A stretch of DNA of 64,000 bases. Origin: Seohaeicola saemankumensis. GTDB lineage: Bacteria; Pseudomonadota; Alphaproteobacteria; Rhodobacterales; Rhodobacteraceae. Position 1 is the first letter of the stretch. Each line of letters opens with the position of its first letter. The notes under the pieces are model-generated. The model saw only the letters and a program-made list of their open reading frames with translations. It searched no databases and had not been told where the DNA came from. The stretch lies in the NCBI RefSeq assembly GCF_021021435.1, contig NZ_JAINWI010000013.1, positions 124,001-188,000 on the forward strand. Direction: 5' to 3'. Below, in pieces: positions 18,174 to 27,783 of the stretch. Position numbers and translations under genes: made by a program.

Positions 18174-18932
18174 TCAGCCTTTCAGCACATCCCCGACAAA
18201 CATCGAAAGCGCCGGTTCGATATCTGGCAGGTTCTGAACCGCGCCATGTGGGTCGAGGGGAAGTTGCGGCCCGACACGCATGGACAGCCAATGCACCGGC
18301 CGCCCGAATCCAAGGCCGACACCGGTGGCAGAATTGATGTCCACGACACCATCATGCAGTTGTGGTGACGGGTTGGCATGGCTGAACCCTATGGCCGTCA
18401 CATTCTTGCGAAAGGCCGCTTCGGTAGCGCTTTTGTTCAGTTTGCCCAGATCCTGACTGACCGGCATCATGGACATTGCGCCGTGGTTGATCGGCGGCAC
18501 ATGTAGCATCGTCCCCAGATGCGGCGTGCAATAGGTGAACAGGCGTCTTGGTTTCAGACCATTGGCAATCATCTGTCGCGCGACCAGTCCTCCCATGGAG
18601 TAGCTGAAGATCGAAAGGTTGTTGGTGGGGATATTGTTATTCTTGAGATATGCCGCGATTTCTTGAGCGCCATAGACGAATGACTGGTGCGTATTGTATC
18701 GTCCGAAAATGACCTGATAGCCCTGCTTTTCCAATTTGAAGCGTAGCCAGTCCACGGCAACAAGCAAGGCCTGACCCGGCTGATGGTTCTTCATCAGATC
18801 AAATCCATGGAGCACCAGCGCCACGCCCTTTGGTGTGGACATCGTGCCCATGTCGGGCGTCATATCCGTGCTTAGACGGACGCCATCATAGATTTCTGCT
18901 GCGGGGATTACGTCAGGGTATTCTGTGGTCAT
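18174..18932 (-). CDS. alpha/beta-hydrolase, lipase-like
   Basis: This 252-residue protein has an alpha/beta-hydrolase core: the oxyanion-hole motif VLHGFD at 40-45 and the nucleophile Ser112 in SYSMGG, a nucleophile elbow in which the first glycine of GxSxG is replaced by Ser. An Asp in DGVVDINSA (near residue 219) and a later His may complete the triad. No signal peptide is evident, so it is probably cytoplasmic. It is most like class I lipases/esterases acting on lipids. The codon use, with runs such as AATAACAATATC, is somewhat more AT-rich than in neighbouring genes. Confidence 0.75.
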   Translation of the reverse strand: MTTEYPDVIPAAEIYDGVRLSTDMTPDMGTMSTPKGVALVLHGFDLMKNHQPGQALLVAVDWLRFKLEKQGYQVIFGRYNTHQSFVYGAQEIAAYLKNNNIPTNNLSIFSYSMGGLVARQMIANGLKPRRLFTYCTPHLGTMLHVPPINHGAMSMMPVSQDLGKLNKSATEAAFRKNVTAIGFSHANPSPQLHDGVVDINSATGVGLGFGRPVHWLSMRVGPQLPLDPHGAVQNLPDIEPALSMFVGDVLKG

Positions 18933-19028
18933 AGCTACACGCTCACTCGTTAACCAAAAAAGTACGAACCAATACGCTGAGGATGTACAGCGCCGCGCAG
19001 GCTGTCAATCATCTTGAATAGCCACACG

Positions 19029-19058
19029 AAAAAGGCCCCGATGAAACCATCGGGGCCT
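19029..19058 (-). terminator. Rho-independent terminator of pnp
   Basis: A perfect 11-bp stem (AGGCCCCGATG at 19033-19043 with its complement at 19048-19058) has a 4-nt loop and, read on the minus strand, ends in five T residues. It lies just downstream of pnp. Confidence 0.9.
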
Positions 19059-19083
19059 GAAGTTTACTTGCGGTAGATGCGGC

Positions 19084-21222
19084 TTATTCGCCTGCTTCTG
19101 CCTGTTCCGGCGCGTTCTCTTCGCCGGTTTCCTGATTGACGGTCTTCATCGCCAGACGGACCTTGCCGCGATCATCGAAGCCCAACAGTTTCACATAGAC
19201 TTCCTGACCTTCCTTGAGCACATCCGACGGATGGTTCAGGCGGCGGTTTTCGATCTGGGACACATGGACCAGACCATCGCGCTTGCCGAAGAAGTTCACG
19301 AAGGCACCGAAATCGACCAGTTTGACCACGGTGCCCTTGTAGATCTTGCCTTCTTCTGGCTCGGCCACGATGGACCAGATCATGTCATAGGCTTTCTTGA
19401 TCGCTTCCCCGTTCGGCGAGGCGATCTTGATGATGCCATCGTCGTTGATGTCAACTTTGGCACCCGAGACTTCCACGATCTCGCGGATGACCTTGCCGCC
19501 GGAACCGATCACTTCACGGATCTTGTCGGTCGGGATCTGCATGGTCTCGATGCGCGGAGCGTGGATCGAGAAATCAGCAGCACCGGAAAGCGCTTTGTTC
19601 ATCTCACCCAGAATATGGATGCGGCCGTCCTTGGCTTGCGCCAGTGCCTTTTCCATGATTTCCGGGGTGATGCCCGCAACCTTGATGTCCATCTGGAGGC
19701 TGGTGATCCCGTTTTCGGTGCCAGCAACCTTGAAGTCCATGTCGCCGAGGTGATCCTCGTCGCCAAGAATATCCGACAGGATTGCGTAGGAGCCATCTTC
19801 CTCGAGGATCAAACCCATTGCCACACCGGCAACGGGGGCTTTGAGCGGAACGCCTGCATCCATCATCGACAAGGAACCACCGCAGACCGACGCCATCGAG
19901 GACGAGCCGTTCGATTCGGTGATCTCGGACACGATGCGGATCGTGTAGGGGAAATCCGTCGAGGCAGGCAGTACGGCCTGCAGGGCGCGCCATGCCAGTT
20001 TGCCGTGACCGATTTCACGACGACCCGGACCCGACACGCGGCCAACCTCGCCCACCGAATAGGGGGGGAAGTTGTAATGCAGCATGAAGTTCGATTTGAA
20101 GTTTCCATGCAGCGCGTCGATGAACTGCTCGTCATCGCCAGTGCCCAGCGTCGTCACAACCAGACCCTGTGTTTCACCACGGGTGAACAGGGCCGACCCA
20201 TGGGTGCGCGGCAGAAGGCCGGTTTCGCAGACAATGGGCCGAATGGTCGTTGTATCACGTCCGTCGATCCGCTTGCCGGTCTTGACGACATCGCCACGCA
20301 GAACGCTGGCTTCCAGTTTTTTCAGAGCGGTGCCCAGATTGGAATCGGCCAGTTGCTCTTCCGTGAGGCTTGCCTTGATGGCGGCCTTTGCATCGGAAAC
20401 CGCCGTCGTGCGCGCCTGCTTGTCGGTGATCGCATAGGCGGCGCGAATCTGCGCCTCGCCAGCGGTTTTTACGGCGGCATATAGCGCGCTGTAGTCTGCA
20501 GGCTGGAAGTTGAACGGCTCTTTCGCGGCTGCTTCGGCCAGATCAATGATCAGGTCGATCACGGGCTGGATCTGCTGATGCGCGAAAACAACGGCACCCA
20601 GCATTTCTGCCTCGGTCAGTTCGTAGGCTTCCGATTCCACCATCATCACTGCGTCTTTGGTGCCAGCAACCACCAGATCAAGGCGTTGCTCGGGTGTCAG
20701 GCGCAGGTTCTGCATGTCATCCACCGATGGGTTGAGGACATATTCACCGTCGACAAAGCCGACGCGGCAGCCTGCGATCGGACCCATGAAAGGGGCACCG
20801 GACAGGGTCAGCGCGGCCGAGGCAGCGATCATGGCCACGACATCGGGATCGTTTACCAGATCATGCGACAGCACGGTGCACATCACGAGCACTTCGTGCT
20901 TGAAGCCATCCACGAACAACGGGCGGATCGGACGGTCGATCAGGCGCGCGGTCAGCGTCTCTTTCTCGGTCGGGCGCGCCTCGCGCTTGAAGAAGCCGCC
21001 CGGCACTTTACCGGCGGCATAGTATTTTTCCTGATAATGCACGGTCAGCGGGAAGAAATCCTGACCGGGTTTGGGTTCCTTGGCGAAGGTCACGTTGGCC
21101 ATCACCGAGGTTTCGCCCAAAGTGGCGATGACAGAGCCATCGGCCTGACGGGCAACCTTGCCCGTTTCCAGTGTCAGCGTTTCTTCGCCCCACTGCATAG
21201 ATTTTGTCGTAACGTTAAACAT
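19084..21222 (-). CDS. pnp: polyribonucleotide nucleotidyltransferase (PNPase)
   Basis: This enzyme degrades RNA from the 3' end by phosphorolysis and is part of the RNA degradosome. The 712-residue protein has two RNase PH-like domains separated by a helical domain, then a KH domain ([19 protein letters not shown] near residue 560) and an S1 domain ([24 protein letters not shown] near 620-645). The start is placed at ATG 21222, with AGGA upstream; a further in-frame ATG at 21237 lacks support. It follows rpsO in the same direction, the usual rpsO-pnp order, though a hairpin terminator lies between them, so pnp probably also has its own promoter. Confidence 0.96.
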   Translation of the reverse strand: MFNVTTKSMQWGEETLTLETGKVARQADGSVIATLGETSVMANVTFAKEPKPGQDFFPLTVHYQEKYYAAGKVPGGFFKREARPTEKETLTARLIDRPIRPLFVDGFKHEVLVMCTVLSHDLVNDPDVVAMIAASAALTLSGAPFMGPIAGCRVGFVDGEYVLNPSVDDMQNLRLTPEQRLDLVVAGTKDAVMMVESEAYELTEAEMLGAVVFAHQQIQPVIDLIIDLAEAAAKEPFNFQPADYSALYAAVKTAGEAQIRAAYAITDKQARTTAVSDAKAAIKASLTEEQLADSNLGTALKKLEASVLRGDVVKTGKRIDGRDTTTIRPIVCETGLLPRTHGSALFTRGETQGLVVTTLGTGDDEQFIDALHGNFKSNFMLHYNFPPYSVGEVGRVSGPGRREIGHGKLAWRALQAVLPASTDFPYTIRIVSEITESNGSSSMASVCGGSLSMMDAGVPLKAPVAGVAMGLILEEDGSYAILSDILGDEDHLGDMDFKVAGTENGITSLQMDIKVAGITPEIMEKALAQAKDGRIHILGEMNKALSGAADFSIHAPRIETMQIPTDKIREVIGSGGKVIREIVEVSGAKVDINDDGIIKIASPNGEAIKKAYDMIWSIVAEPEEGKIYKGTVVKLVDFGAFVNFFGKRDGLVHVSQIENRRLNHPSDVLKEGQEVYVKLLGFDDRGKVRLAMKTVNQETGEENAPEQAEAGE

Positions 21223-21354
21223 CTCGTATCCTATCATGGTCTCCGGGGCCCATCCCCTTTGACCGTTTCATCAGGGGCCGCATTGCCCCTTGGCTTTTGG
21301 TGTTCTCATCCAGATTCCCCACAAAGCCAGATGGGGAACCATGCGGATAAAGTC

Positions 21355-21382
21355 AAAACCGCGCCCTTTGCGGGGGCGCGGT
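21355..21382 (-). terminator. Rho-independent terminator after rpsO
   Basis: On the minus strand, the 9-bp stem ACCGCGCCC/GGGCGCGGT is followed by TTTTG. It lies about 10 bp after the rpsO stop codon. The short T tract suggests partial read-through into pnp. Confidence 0.65.
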
Positions 21383-21392
21383 CTGTGTTCGC

Positions 21393-21662
21393 TTAGCGAC
21401 GAATTCCAAGGCGCTTGATAAGGTCCTGATAACGGGCCTCATCCTTGCCCTTCAGGTAATCCAGCAGCTTGCGGCGCTGGGCCACCATCATCAGAAGGCC
21501 ACGGCGACCGTGGTTGTCCTTCTTGTGGGTCTTGAAATGTTCGGTCAGGGTCGTGATGCGCGAGGTCAGAATGGCAACCTGAACTTCGGGCGAACCTGTG
21601 TCGCCTTCTTTGGTTGCGAATTCCTTCATCACACGTGCTTTTTCTTCGACAGTAATCGACAT
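21393..21662 (-). CDS. rpsO: 30S ribosomal protein S15
   Basis: This 89-residue protein is ribosomal protein S15, which binds 16S rRNA early in small-subunit assembly. Family motifs [15 protein letters not shown] and [12 protein letters not shown] are present and the length is exactly that of the family. ATG 21662 is preceded by AAAGGAGACC, a strong ribosome-binding site. In many bacteria S15 represses its own translation through the mRNA leader; I could not identify such a structure with confidence here. Confidence 0.97.
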   Translation of the reverse strand: MSITVEEKARVMKEFATKEGDTGSPEVQVAILTSRITTLTEHFKTHKKDNHGRRGLLMMVAQRRKLLDYLKGKDEARYQDLIKRLGIRR

Positions 21663-21816
21663 CGGGGTCTCCTTTAATGAAAGGTGAAGGGCGCAAGCCG
21701 GGATGTCGTCCAGCAGGGTCCGTGGAGATATTCGGCGGGTCAACCGCTTCGAATGCCCCGCCTATAGGGGAAAATCCCCAAATAGGAAAGCAGAAATAGC
21801 ATTCCTGCCCAGCGGG

Positions 21817-22860
21817 TCAGTCTTGCCAATGGCTGGTTCCCGTCACGCTGGCAAGTCCGGATTCGGCGATCAGGATGATGTCGGAAAGTTGCAGACTGCC
21901 CGTACCCGCAAACGAGGCGACATGAACACCGTCCAAATACAGTTCTGTCCTGTCTTCTGCAGGGCTTCCGTCGCGCAATTCGACATCTGGTTCCTCGTTT
22001 ACGGTGTCGTCAAACAGGACAAGCAAGCTGTCTTCGGCAGTGTCGAAATCCATGACTTGCACGGGATCTGCAATCCAGTGGCCAAGTGTAAAAAGGTCAG
22101 CGCCACGGCCGCCGCTGACAATATCGCCGTTGCCCGAAGATATTGTGTCGTCGCCATCCCCGCCGTTAAGATAGCTGGGCGGGGACAGATCATCCCCGGT
22201 GGCCACATTTCCGACAAGCAGGTCGTTCCCTACGCCGCCAAAAACGGTGTCCGCGCCGGTTCCACCGATCAGCGTGTCATTGTCCAATCCGCCATGCAGT
22301 GCATCGTTTCCGTCGCCGCCGAACAGCAGATCGTTGCCGGGGCCACCTTGCAGGCTGTCCATGCCGTCGCCACCGTAAAGTGTGTCATCGCCGGATTGCC
22401 CGAACAGCAGGTCGTCACCCTCTTCCCCGAACTGCGTGTCATTGCCGTCGCCACCGTAAAGCGTATCGGCATCATGACCGCCCAACAGCCTGTCTTCACC
22501 CTCGGCACCGTGCAGATCATCGCGGCCAGCGCCACCGATCAGCGTGTCATCGCCGCGCCGCCCGCCGATCTGGTCTTCGCCTGCACCGCTTGGGATAAGG
22601 TCGTTGCCTGCGCCGCCGGCAAGGATATCATCCCCCGAACCGCCGGCGATCACCGTCCCGCCGCCCTGCAGATCATCCAGTGCAAGGGTCAGCATATCAG
22701 GCAGGCCGGTCTCCGCTTGCTTTGGCGATGCGTCCGTTCTGGATGGCGCGCTTGCGTCTTCCTTGCCGTCGGCCGGGTCTTCCGCGCCAAAGGGATCAGC
22801 AAGGCCAGTTAAAGCAACACCCGCAACCAGAAGGCCGATCACCCCCGTCAGAATCAGCAT
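21817..22860 (-). CDS. RTX-repeat calcium-binding protein with N-terminal membrane anchor
   Basis: This 347-residue protein begins with a hydrophobic segment (MLILTGVIGLLVAGVALTG) that can serve as a membrane anchor or signal, then a short acidic linker, then about fifteen RTX-like nonapeptides of the GGxGxDxLx type between residues of about 65 and 245, which should bind calcium and form a beta roll. A non-repeat domain of about 100 residues follows. GAAGGG 7 nt upstream supports ATG 22860 over an in-frame ATG at 22938. RTX proteins are normally exported by type I systems using a C-terminal signal; no such exporter genes are nearby. Its job is unknown. Confidence 0.78.
   Translation of the reverse strand: MLILTGVIGLLVAGVALTGLADPFGAEDPADGKEDASAPSRTDASPKQAETGLPDMLTLALDDLQGGGTVIAGGSGDDILAGGAGNDLIPSGAGEDQIGGRRGDDTLIGGAGRDDLHGAEGEDRLLGGHDADTLYGGDGNDTQFGEEGDDLLFGQSGDDTLYGGDGMDSLQGGPGNDLLFGGDGNDALHGGLDNDTLIGGTGADTVFGGVGNDLLVGNVATGDDLSPPSYLNGGDGDDTISSGNGDIVSGGRGADLFTLGHWIADPVQVMDFDTAEDSLLVLFDDTVNEEPDVELRDGSPAEDRTELYLDGVHVASFAGTGSLQLSDIILIAESGLASVTGTSHWQD
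22090..22665 (-). repeat. tandem RTX-encoding 27-bp repeats
   Basis: The DNA coding for the glycine/aspartate-rich nonapeptides is a degenerate tandem repeat with a 27-bp period; on the plus strand it shows as recurring GCCGTCGCCACCGTAAAG-like units. It is the direct cause of the RTX motif in the protein. Confidence 0.75.
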
Positions 22861-22951
22861 CGCCGAACCCTTCACCGCACATCGCCCAAAAAGGCACACT
22901 GCATAACGCCATGCCGTCCGGCCTCCGGTCAAACGCAATCAGGTGACTTGG

Positions 22952-23266
22952 TTAATCCTGCTCGGGCCTACCGACGTCCCGCGGCAATTCGATCTCGCTG
23001 GCCAAACGCGACGCCCAATCGCCGATGATGGGCAGGAACTCGATCTGCGACAGCCACCAGGCCAGAACGGAGACAAGAATGGACGCGCCCAGAACCGAGC
23101 CCAGACCGAAGGCCAGACCGCGTGCGAACTGGAATCCGATCAGACGCCAGACAGAGTTGTGCACCTTGATGAAACGATGGGCGTTGAGGCGCTCGACCTC
23201 ACGTGCCAATTCGCGCAGGGCGTCGGCTTGATCAGAGACAGGTTTGTCACGTGCGTCGTTGGGCAT
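22952..23266 (-). CDS. DUF5665-type small membrane protein
   Basis: This 104-residue protein has an amphipathic N-terminal helix (LRELAREVERLNAHRFIKVHNS), followed by one hydrophobic region, GLAFGLGSVLGASILVSVLAWWL, that probably spans the membrane once or twice. The pattern fits the DUF5665 family, which is widespread in Rhodobacterales and of unknown function. ATG 23266 is preceded by AAAGGACG at good spacing. A longer upstream reading frame exists but has no support. Confidence 0.72.
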   Translation of the reverse strand: MPNDARDKPVSDQADALRELAREVERLNAHRFIKVHNSVWRLIGFQFARGLAFGLGSVLGASILVSVLAWWLSQIEFLPIIGDWASRLASEIELPRDVGRPEQD

Positions 23267-23301
23267 GGGACGTCCTTTCGGGATTTGAACCAGTGCGTGG
23301 C

Positions 23302-23829
23302 TCAGCCTTGCGCAGGCCACGGGATCGGGGGCTGGCTGTAGGCAATATAGAGCGGATGCTTGGGATGCCCTTCTTTTGTAAGGCCAAGATGGTGAAGCGG
23401 GCGCTGGGTCGCGCGCAGCAGGTGTTCTACTGTGCTGCCGCGCGCCATATGGGCGCCGTGCGTGCCCCAAGCGGCAATAATGCGGTCCGTGAAGGCTGCT
23501 GCCCAGTCGCAACTGTCGGAAATAGCATTATCATTCGCGGGGCCAACCGGGTCAGCGGCGGCGCGCATCGCGCGCGGATCGGTGTCGCGCCATGCAAATA
23601 TATTGGTGACGCGAAAGCTTCCGAACCCCAGCGCACGGGCGCGCCGCTCGCATCGCTCTACCGTCGGGTCATTCTGCTTTTCGGTGGCGGTCGACGGGTT
23701 CAGCATCACGAACAGCGCGCGGGGGCCGTCGGGGTTCCAGACCCGCGTCAGCAGGTAGCGGTAGCGTTCGCAATCCGAGTAAACAGCCGTGGAAAGAGCG
23801 TCGCCCTTGAGGAATTCACGCGTGATCAT
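23302..23829 (-). CDS. DUF1643 domain-containing protein
   Basis: This 175-residue cytoplasmic protein matches the DUF1643 family: the stretch RALFVMLNPSTATEKQNDPTVERC and the later VTNIFAWRDTDPR are characteristic. The family often appears near DNA-modification or mobile genes, but here it sits between truB and a DUF5665 gene in a housekeeping cluster. No function is established. ATG 23829 fits the start of the conserved region. Confidence 0.83.
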   Translation of the reverse strand: MITREFLKGDALSTAVYSDCERYRYLLTRVWNPDGPRALFVMLNPSTATEKQNDPTVERCERRARALGFGSFRVTNIFAWRDTDPRAMRAAADPVGPANDNAISDSCDWAAAFTDRIIAAWGTHGAHMARGSTVEHLLRATQRPLHHLGLTKEGHPKHPLYIAYSQPPIPWPAQG

Positions 23830-23875
23830 GGCCTGTTTGTGCCTGTTGCACAGTCGATTTGCAATGCGTCGCGCC

Positions 23876-24787
23876 CTAGCTCTGGTTGAAGACGCGGCTC
23901 GGGTGAAGCTCGCCTGCCTTGTAGACACCGACCGCGACGGCGCGACCATCCAGGCTGGCCCATGCCTCGTCGCCATATTCCACGCCACCGGCATTCAGAA
24001 CCATGCCCGGATTGCCGTTACGCAGCCGCGCCGCACCTTCCGGCGTGCAATGCAATTCGGGCAGGTCCGCAAGTCCGGTTTCGAGGGGCAAAAGATGTGC
24101 GTCCAGTTCCGGCGTGCGGGCCAGCGCGTCGATTGTCTCAAGGCTCAGCCCTTCGGTCGCATCGAACGGACCCGACCAGACGCGGCGCAGGGTGACGACA
24201 TGGGCATGACAGCCTAGCTTGTCGCCCAGATCGCGGGCGATGGAACGGACATAGCCGCCTTTGCCGCAGGTCATTTCCAGCACGACATGATCAGCGTCGG
24301 GGCGGTCGGTCATCACCAGCTCCTCGACCCACAGGGGCCGCGCCGCGATCTCGAATTCTGCATCTTCGCGGGCCAGATTATAGGCGCGTTCCCCGTCGAT
24401 CTTGACGGCGGAGAAGCGGGGCGGCACCTGCATGACGTTGCCTACGAAGGCGTGCAGCGCTTCTTTGATGGTGGCGTCATCGGGGCGGATATCGGAGCTA
24501 GCAATCACCTCGCCCTCGGCATCGTCGGTATTGGTGGCCTGCCCCAGCCGGATCGTGAAACGGTAGGCCTTTAACGCATCGGTGATATAGGGAACGGTTT
24601 TGGTCGCCTCGCCCAACGCGATGGCCAGAACGCCCGTTGCCTCGGGGTCGAGAGTGCCGGCATGTCCGGCCTTGGTGGCCTCCAGCGCCCAGCGCACTTT
24701 GTTGACCACGGCGGTCGAGGTCAGGCCCGCGGGCTTGTCCACCACCAGCCAGCCAGAAATGTCACGACCCTTGCGCTTGCGTCCCAT
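23876..24787 (-). CDS. truB: tRNA pseudouridine(55) synthase
   Basis: TruB makes pseudouridine 55 in the T-loop of tRNAs. The 303-residue protein has the catalytic motif [12 protein letters not shown] with Asp47, the KTVPY segment near 63, and the usual RFTIRLG region. Length is normal. The gene lies in the alphaproteobacterial rbfA-truB-rpsO-pnp neighbourhood, although here a glycosidase-like gene separates it from rbfA and three extra genes separate it from rpsO. Confidence 0.95.
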   Translation of the reverse strand: MGRKRKGRDISGWLVVDKPAGLTSTAVVNKVRWALEATKAGHAGTLDPEATGVLAIALGEATKTVPYITDALKAYRFTIRLGQATNTDDAEGEVIASSDIRPDDATIKEALHAFVGNVMQVPPRFSAVKIDGERAYNLAREDAEFEIAARPLWVEELVMTDRPDADHVVLEMTCGKGGYVRSIARDLGDKLGCHAHVVTLRRVWSGPFDATEGLSLETIDALARTPELDAHLLPLETGLADLPELHCTPEGAARLRNGNPGMVLNAGGVEYGDEAWASLDGRAVAVGVYKAGELHPSRVFNQS

Positions 24788-24906
24788 GGTTCCGTCCCGT
24801 TGCTGTCAGAGCGCGGGGCCTAGCCCAAGGGCAGCGATGTGTCAAACGCAGCTGTTCCGCGCGTGATCGGTGGTGGGAGCCGTATTTGGTGCGAGATCAA
24901 GCGGGG

Positions 24907-25659
24907 TCAGTCGCTTTTGGGAACCGGTAGGCCCACGATCGGCCCCATACGAAAGCCCGCATCCGAACGGTTCAGCGCAGGCGCGTGCAGACGCGATACA
25001 TTGCCATCGAAATACAGGGCCTGCGGCAGACCAAGCGCATCGCGGAAGAAGCTACCGAACTGGTGGAACGTGACCGGATTGCGCGAGATCACAAAAACCG
25101 CCCTATCCCCTGCGTCCGAGGTGCCGACACCATTGCGAATATACCGCGAAGTGCTGTCGGGCAAAAATCGCGGATGCAATCGCCCGTCAATCACCAGCAT
25201 TGGCCCAGATTGTGTGGCATCGCGGCAAGCGGGCTGGGTATCACGATAGCGCAATGTCTCGACCACGGTCGCGGTGGTGTCGGTCAGGCAGAGCACGCCA
25301 TTCGGCAGTAAGCCGAAATTGCCATAGCTTTCCTTGGTCTGGAGGGGGGCAAGCGTCTCGCCGTCCTCGATATACAGGCCGACCGGACGGCGGTCCTGAT
25401 GATACATACCTGCATTCATAGCGAAGGCCAGAGCCTGCCCATCGGCGTCCAGCGCTGTCTCGATTGTCGAGAAATGCGCGTAAGGCGTGCCCGACGGATC
25501 GTTCAGGAAAAGCTGTAGCTTTTCAGTGGCGGGATCGACCTCGCACAGGGCATAGCGAATGCCCTCGTAGGTCATTTCGCGGCAATCAAGGGCCAGGACA
25601 GGCGTGCCTGCTGTGACGGCCAACACAAAAGCCCACGGCGCGAACCGGCGCCGCATCAT
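24907..25659 (-). CDS. phosphodiester glycosidase (NAGPA-like) family protein
   Basis: This 250-residue exported protein has a signal peptide (about residues 1-23, cut after VLA) and a domain related to mammalian N-acetylglucosamine-1-phosphodiester glycosidase, formerly DUF2233. Recognisable pieces are [36 protein letters not shown] and [12 protein letters not shown]. It may remove sugars or phosphodiesters from envelope polymers; the substrate is unknown. Its start overlaps the rbfA stop by 4 nt (ATGA), so it is cotranscribed with rbfA. Confidence 0.8.
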   Translation of the reverse strand: MMRRRFAPWAFVLAVTAGTPVLALDCREMTYEGIRYALCEVDPATEKLQLFLNDPSGTPYAHFSTIETALDADGQALAFAMNAGMYHQDRRPVGLYIEDGETLAPLQTKESYGNFGLLPNGVLCLTDTTATVVETLRYRDTQPACRDATQSGPMLVIDGRLHPRFLPDSTSRYIRNGVGTSDAGDRAVFVISRNPVTFHQFGSFFRDALGLPQALYFDGNVSRLHAPALNRSDAGFRMGPIVGLPVPKSD

Positions 25660-26054
25660 TCGTCAAGGTCGCGCCGGACCTCGTCCTGCGCGAAAAGGCG
25701 ACGTGTTTCATCCATGCGATCAAAGGTTTCATCCAGTTGAAAGCGCAATTCCGGTGTGAATTTCAACGCAACCTTCTTGCCAATGATACGGCGCAATTCA
25801 CCCTTGTTGCGGGCCAGCAGTTTGATCACCTCGTCCTTGCCATGACCGCCCAGCGGCAGGACATAGATCGTCGCCACCCGCAGATCCGTGGTGACGCGCA
25901 CCTCGCCCACCGTGATGGACAGGCGGTTGAGGTCGGGATCATGGATATCGCCACGCATCAGCACCTCGGAAAGGGTGCGGCGGATCAATTCGCCGACGCG
26001 CAACTGTCTTTGGCCGGGGCCGGTGGGGGATGTGCTTTTTACCATGACGCTCAT
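25656..26054 (-). CDS. rbfA: 30S ribosome-binding factor A
   Basis: RbfA binds the immature 30S subunit and helps 16S rRNA 5'-end processing, especially in the cold. The 132-residue protein shows the family pattern [17 protein letters not shown] at the start and [14 protein letters not shown] in the middle. A second ATG at residue 4 is possible. It is the first gene of this minus-strand group. Confidence 0.94.
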   Translation of the reverse strand: MSVMVKSTSPTGPGQRQLRVGELIRRTLSEVLMRGDIHDPDLNRLSITVGEVRVTTDLRVATIYVLPLGGHGKDEVIKLLARNKGELRRIIGKKVALKFTPELRFQLDETFDRMDETRRLFAQDEVRRDLDE

Positions 26055-26147
26055 CTAAGGCCTCTGGCGGGCTTTGCCAAGCGGCGGTTGCTTGGATATG
26101 AGAGGGAAAAGCGGTGCAGCGTCGCGCAGGATGAAGGAGTGTGTGGG

Positions 26148-26966
26148 ATGACGGATTTACCGGGTATCGTGGTGACGGGCGTATCGGGGCGTATGGGTCG
26201 GATGCTGGTGCAGGCGATTGCCGACAGCGATCAGGCGCATCTGGTCGGCGCTGTCGAACGGTCGGGACATGAGTGGATCGGGCAGGATCTGGGCACCGCG
26301 ATGGGGCAGGGTGCAACCGGCGTTGTTGTGACTGACGATCCGCTGGAGGCATTCCGCCACGCGCAGGCTGTGATCGACTTTACCAGTCCGGCTGCCACTG
26401 TCGGCTTTGCTGCGCTGGCGGCGCAGGCGCGGGCCGTTCATGTCATCGGCACCACGGGGCTATCCGATACGGATCTCGAGGCGATCAAGGCTGCGGCGCG
26501 CCATGCTGTTATTGTCAGGGCCGGCAATATGTCGCTGGGTGTGAACCTGCTGGTCCAACTGACCAAGCGCGTTGCGGCAGCGCTGGACGAGGATTTCGAT
26601 ATCGAAGTGATCGAAGCGCATCATAACCGCAAGGTGGACGCCCCGTCAGGTACGGCCTTGATGCTGGGCGAGGCGGCAGCGATCGGGCGCGGTGTCAGGC
26701 TGGAGGATGTGCGCGACGCGGCCCGTGAAGGCATGACTGGTGCAAGGGCGCGCGGCCACATCGGATTTTCCGCGATTCGCGGAGGCGATATTGTCGGCGA
26801 ACATGATGTGATGTTCGCCGCTGCGGGCGAGCGGGTGATCCTGCGCCATGTCGCGACGGACCGCGCGGTTTTCGCACGCGGCGCTCTCAAGGCGGCGCTT
26901 TGGGGGCAGGGGCGGCATCCGGGTGAATACGACATGGTGGATGTTCTGGGGCTTTCGGCACATTAG
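26148..26966 (+). CDS. dapB: 4-hydroxy-tetrahydrodipicolinate reductase
   Basis: DapB reduces 4-hydroxy-tetrahydrodipicolinate in the lysine/diaminopimelate pathway, in the cytoplasm. The 272-residue protein starts with the nucleotide-binding GVSGRMGRM at 11-19 and has the substrate-binding [16 protein letters not shown] motif near residue 160. AAGGAG upstream of ATG 26148 fixes the start; the open frame extends further upstream but without coding signal, as it lies opposite rbfA. The pathway genes dapD and dapE are also in this window, at separate sites. Confidence 0.96.
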   Translation: MTDLPGIVVTGVSGRMGRMLVQAIADSDQAHLVGAVERSGHEWIGQDLGTAMGQGATGVVVTDDPLEAFRHAQAVIDFTSPAATVGFAALAAQARAVHVIGTTGLSDTDLEAIKAAARHAVIVRAGNMSLGVNLLVQLTKRVAAALDEDFDIEVIEAHHNRKVDAPSGTALMLGEAAAIGRGVRLEDVRDAAREGMTGARARGHIGFSAIRGGDIVGEHDVMFAAAGERVILRHVATDRAVFARGALKAALWGQGRHPGEYDMVDVLGLSAH

Positions 26967-27083
26967 GTTGGCAGGGATTGGCAAAAAGCAGCCCAGCCTC
27001 TCGCGGATGTGATCCTGTTCATGATCCGCAAAGGCTTTCGGCGCGTATACTACCGAAACACCCCTAGCCAGATGAGGCCGATC

Positions 27084-27461
27084 ATGAAGCCTGCCATCCT
27101 AATCTCGAGCCTGTTTTTGTCTGTGGCGAATGTCTCTTTTGCCATGGCAGAAGAGTTCACACCCATACCGGACCGGTCGACATTCCTGTCGCAGGTGGTG
27201 GGCAAGGATCTGCGACTCAAAGGGTATGGCCCGATCAATGTCAGCCTGACCGTTCTGCCGGACGGCGAGATTGAAGGCCGCGGACTGGGGCGCCCTGTAA
27301 CAGGTGCTTGGCGCTGGCAGGACGGTTTCTTCTGCCGCGACCTGTATTGGGGTCAGCGCGATCTAGGCCCGAATTGCCAGGCCGTGCAGGTACAGGGCCT
27401 GACGGTTCGGTTCATCGCAGACCAAGGCAAAGGCGATTTTGCCGATTTCGCAGTTCAGTAA
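27084..27461 (+). CDS. small secreted protein of unknown function
   Basis: This protein of about 125 residues has a signal peptide (MKPAILISSLFLSVANVSFAMA, probably cut near residue 22) and a mature domain of about 100 residues with three cysteines and the pattern GRPVTGAWRWQDGFFCRDLYWGQRDLGPNC. I do not recognise the family. It lies 117 bp after dapB in the same direction. The alternative start at 27072 adds four residues. It is probably periplasmic. Confidence 0.65.
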   Translation: MKPAILISSLFLSVANVSFAMAEEFTPIPDRSTFLSQVVGKDLRLKGYGPINVSLTVLPDGEIEGRGLGRPVTGAWRWQDGFFCRDLYWGQRDLGPNCQAVQVQGLTVRFIADQGKGDFADFAVQ

Positions 27462-27513
27462 AGCCCAGCGTGGAGTCCCAGTCTGATTTTGACGTTAGGC
27501 CATAGCCCTGCCG

Positions 27514-27717
27514 TCAGAAATCTATGGCGATGCCCTTTTTCTCCCAGTCGCCGAAGCGCACAGGATCAAGACCGTCACGGCCACCGAATTCCTTCGGCAG
27601 TTCTTGTGCATTTGCGGTCCGGCGCCGTTCCTCTGCTTCGGCCAGTGCGCGTTGTGCGGCAGGCGGCAGATCGGCTTCATTCGGGCTTTGATCGGGTGTC
27701 GGGATATCGTCTGTCAC
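27514..27717 (-). CDS. DUF1674/SDHAF4-like protein
   Basis: This 67-residue protein ends with ELPKEFGGRDGLDPVRFGDWEKKG, the hallmark of the DUF1674 family, the bacterial relatives of mitochondrial succinate dehydrogenase assembly factor 4. By analogy it may protect the flavinated SdhA subunit during complex II assembly. I take GTG 27717 as the start, with AAGGAAGA upstream; a longer frame exists but would cover the region in front of rsmB. It is divergent from rsmB. Confidence 0.8.
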   Translation of the reverse strand: MTDDIPTPDQSPNEADLPPAAQRALAEAEERRRTANAQELPKEFGGRDGLDPVRFGDWEKKGIAIDF

Positions 27718-27783
27718 GTCTGTCTTCCTTCTGGCGGATGCTCTTGATATACGGCGCAACCGCCTGCAAGCAAGGATATCGCG

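Noticed and set aside
19231-20484. A 417-codon plus-strand frame inside pnp
   Set aside because: It is antisense to a highly conserved gene and has no domain; shadow frame.
25737-26147. N-terminal extension of dapB by 137 codons
   Set aside because: The extension lies opposite rbfA, lacks similarity to DapB and there is a good ribosome-binding site at the conserved start.
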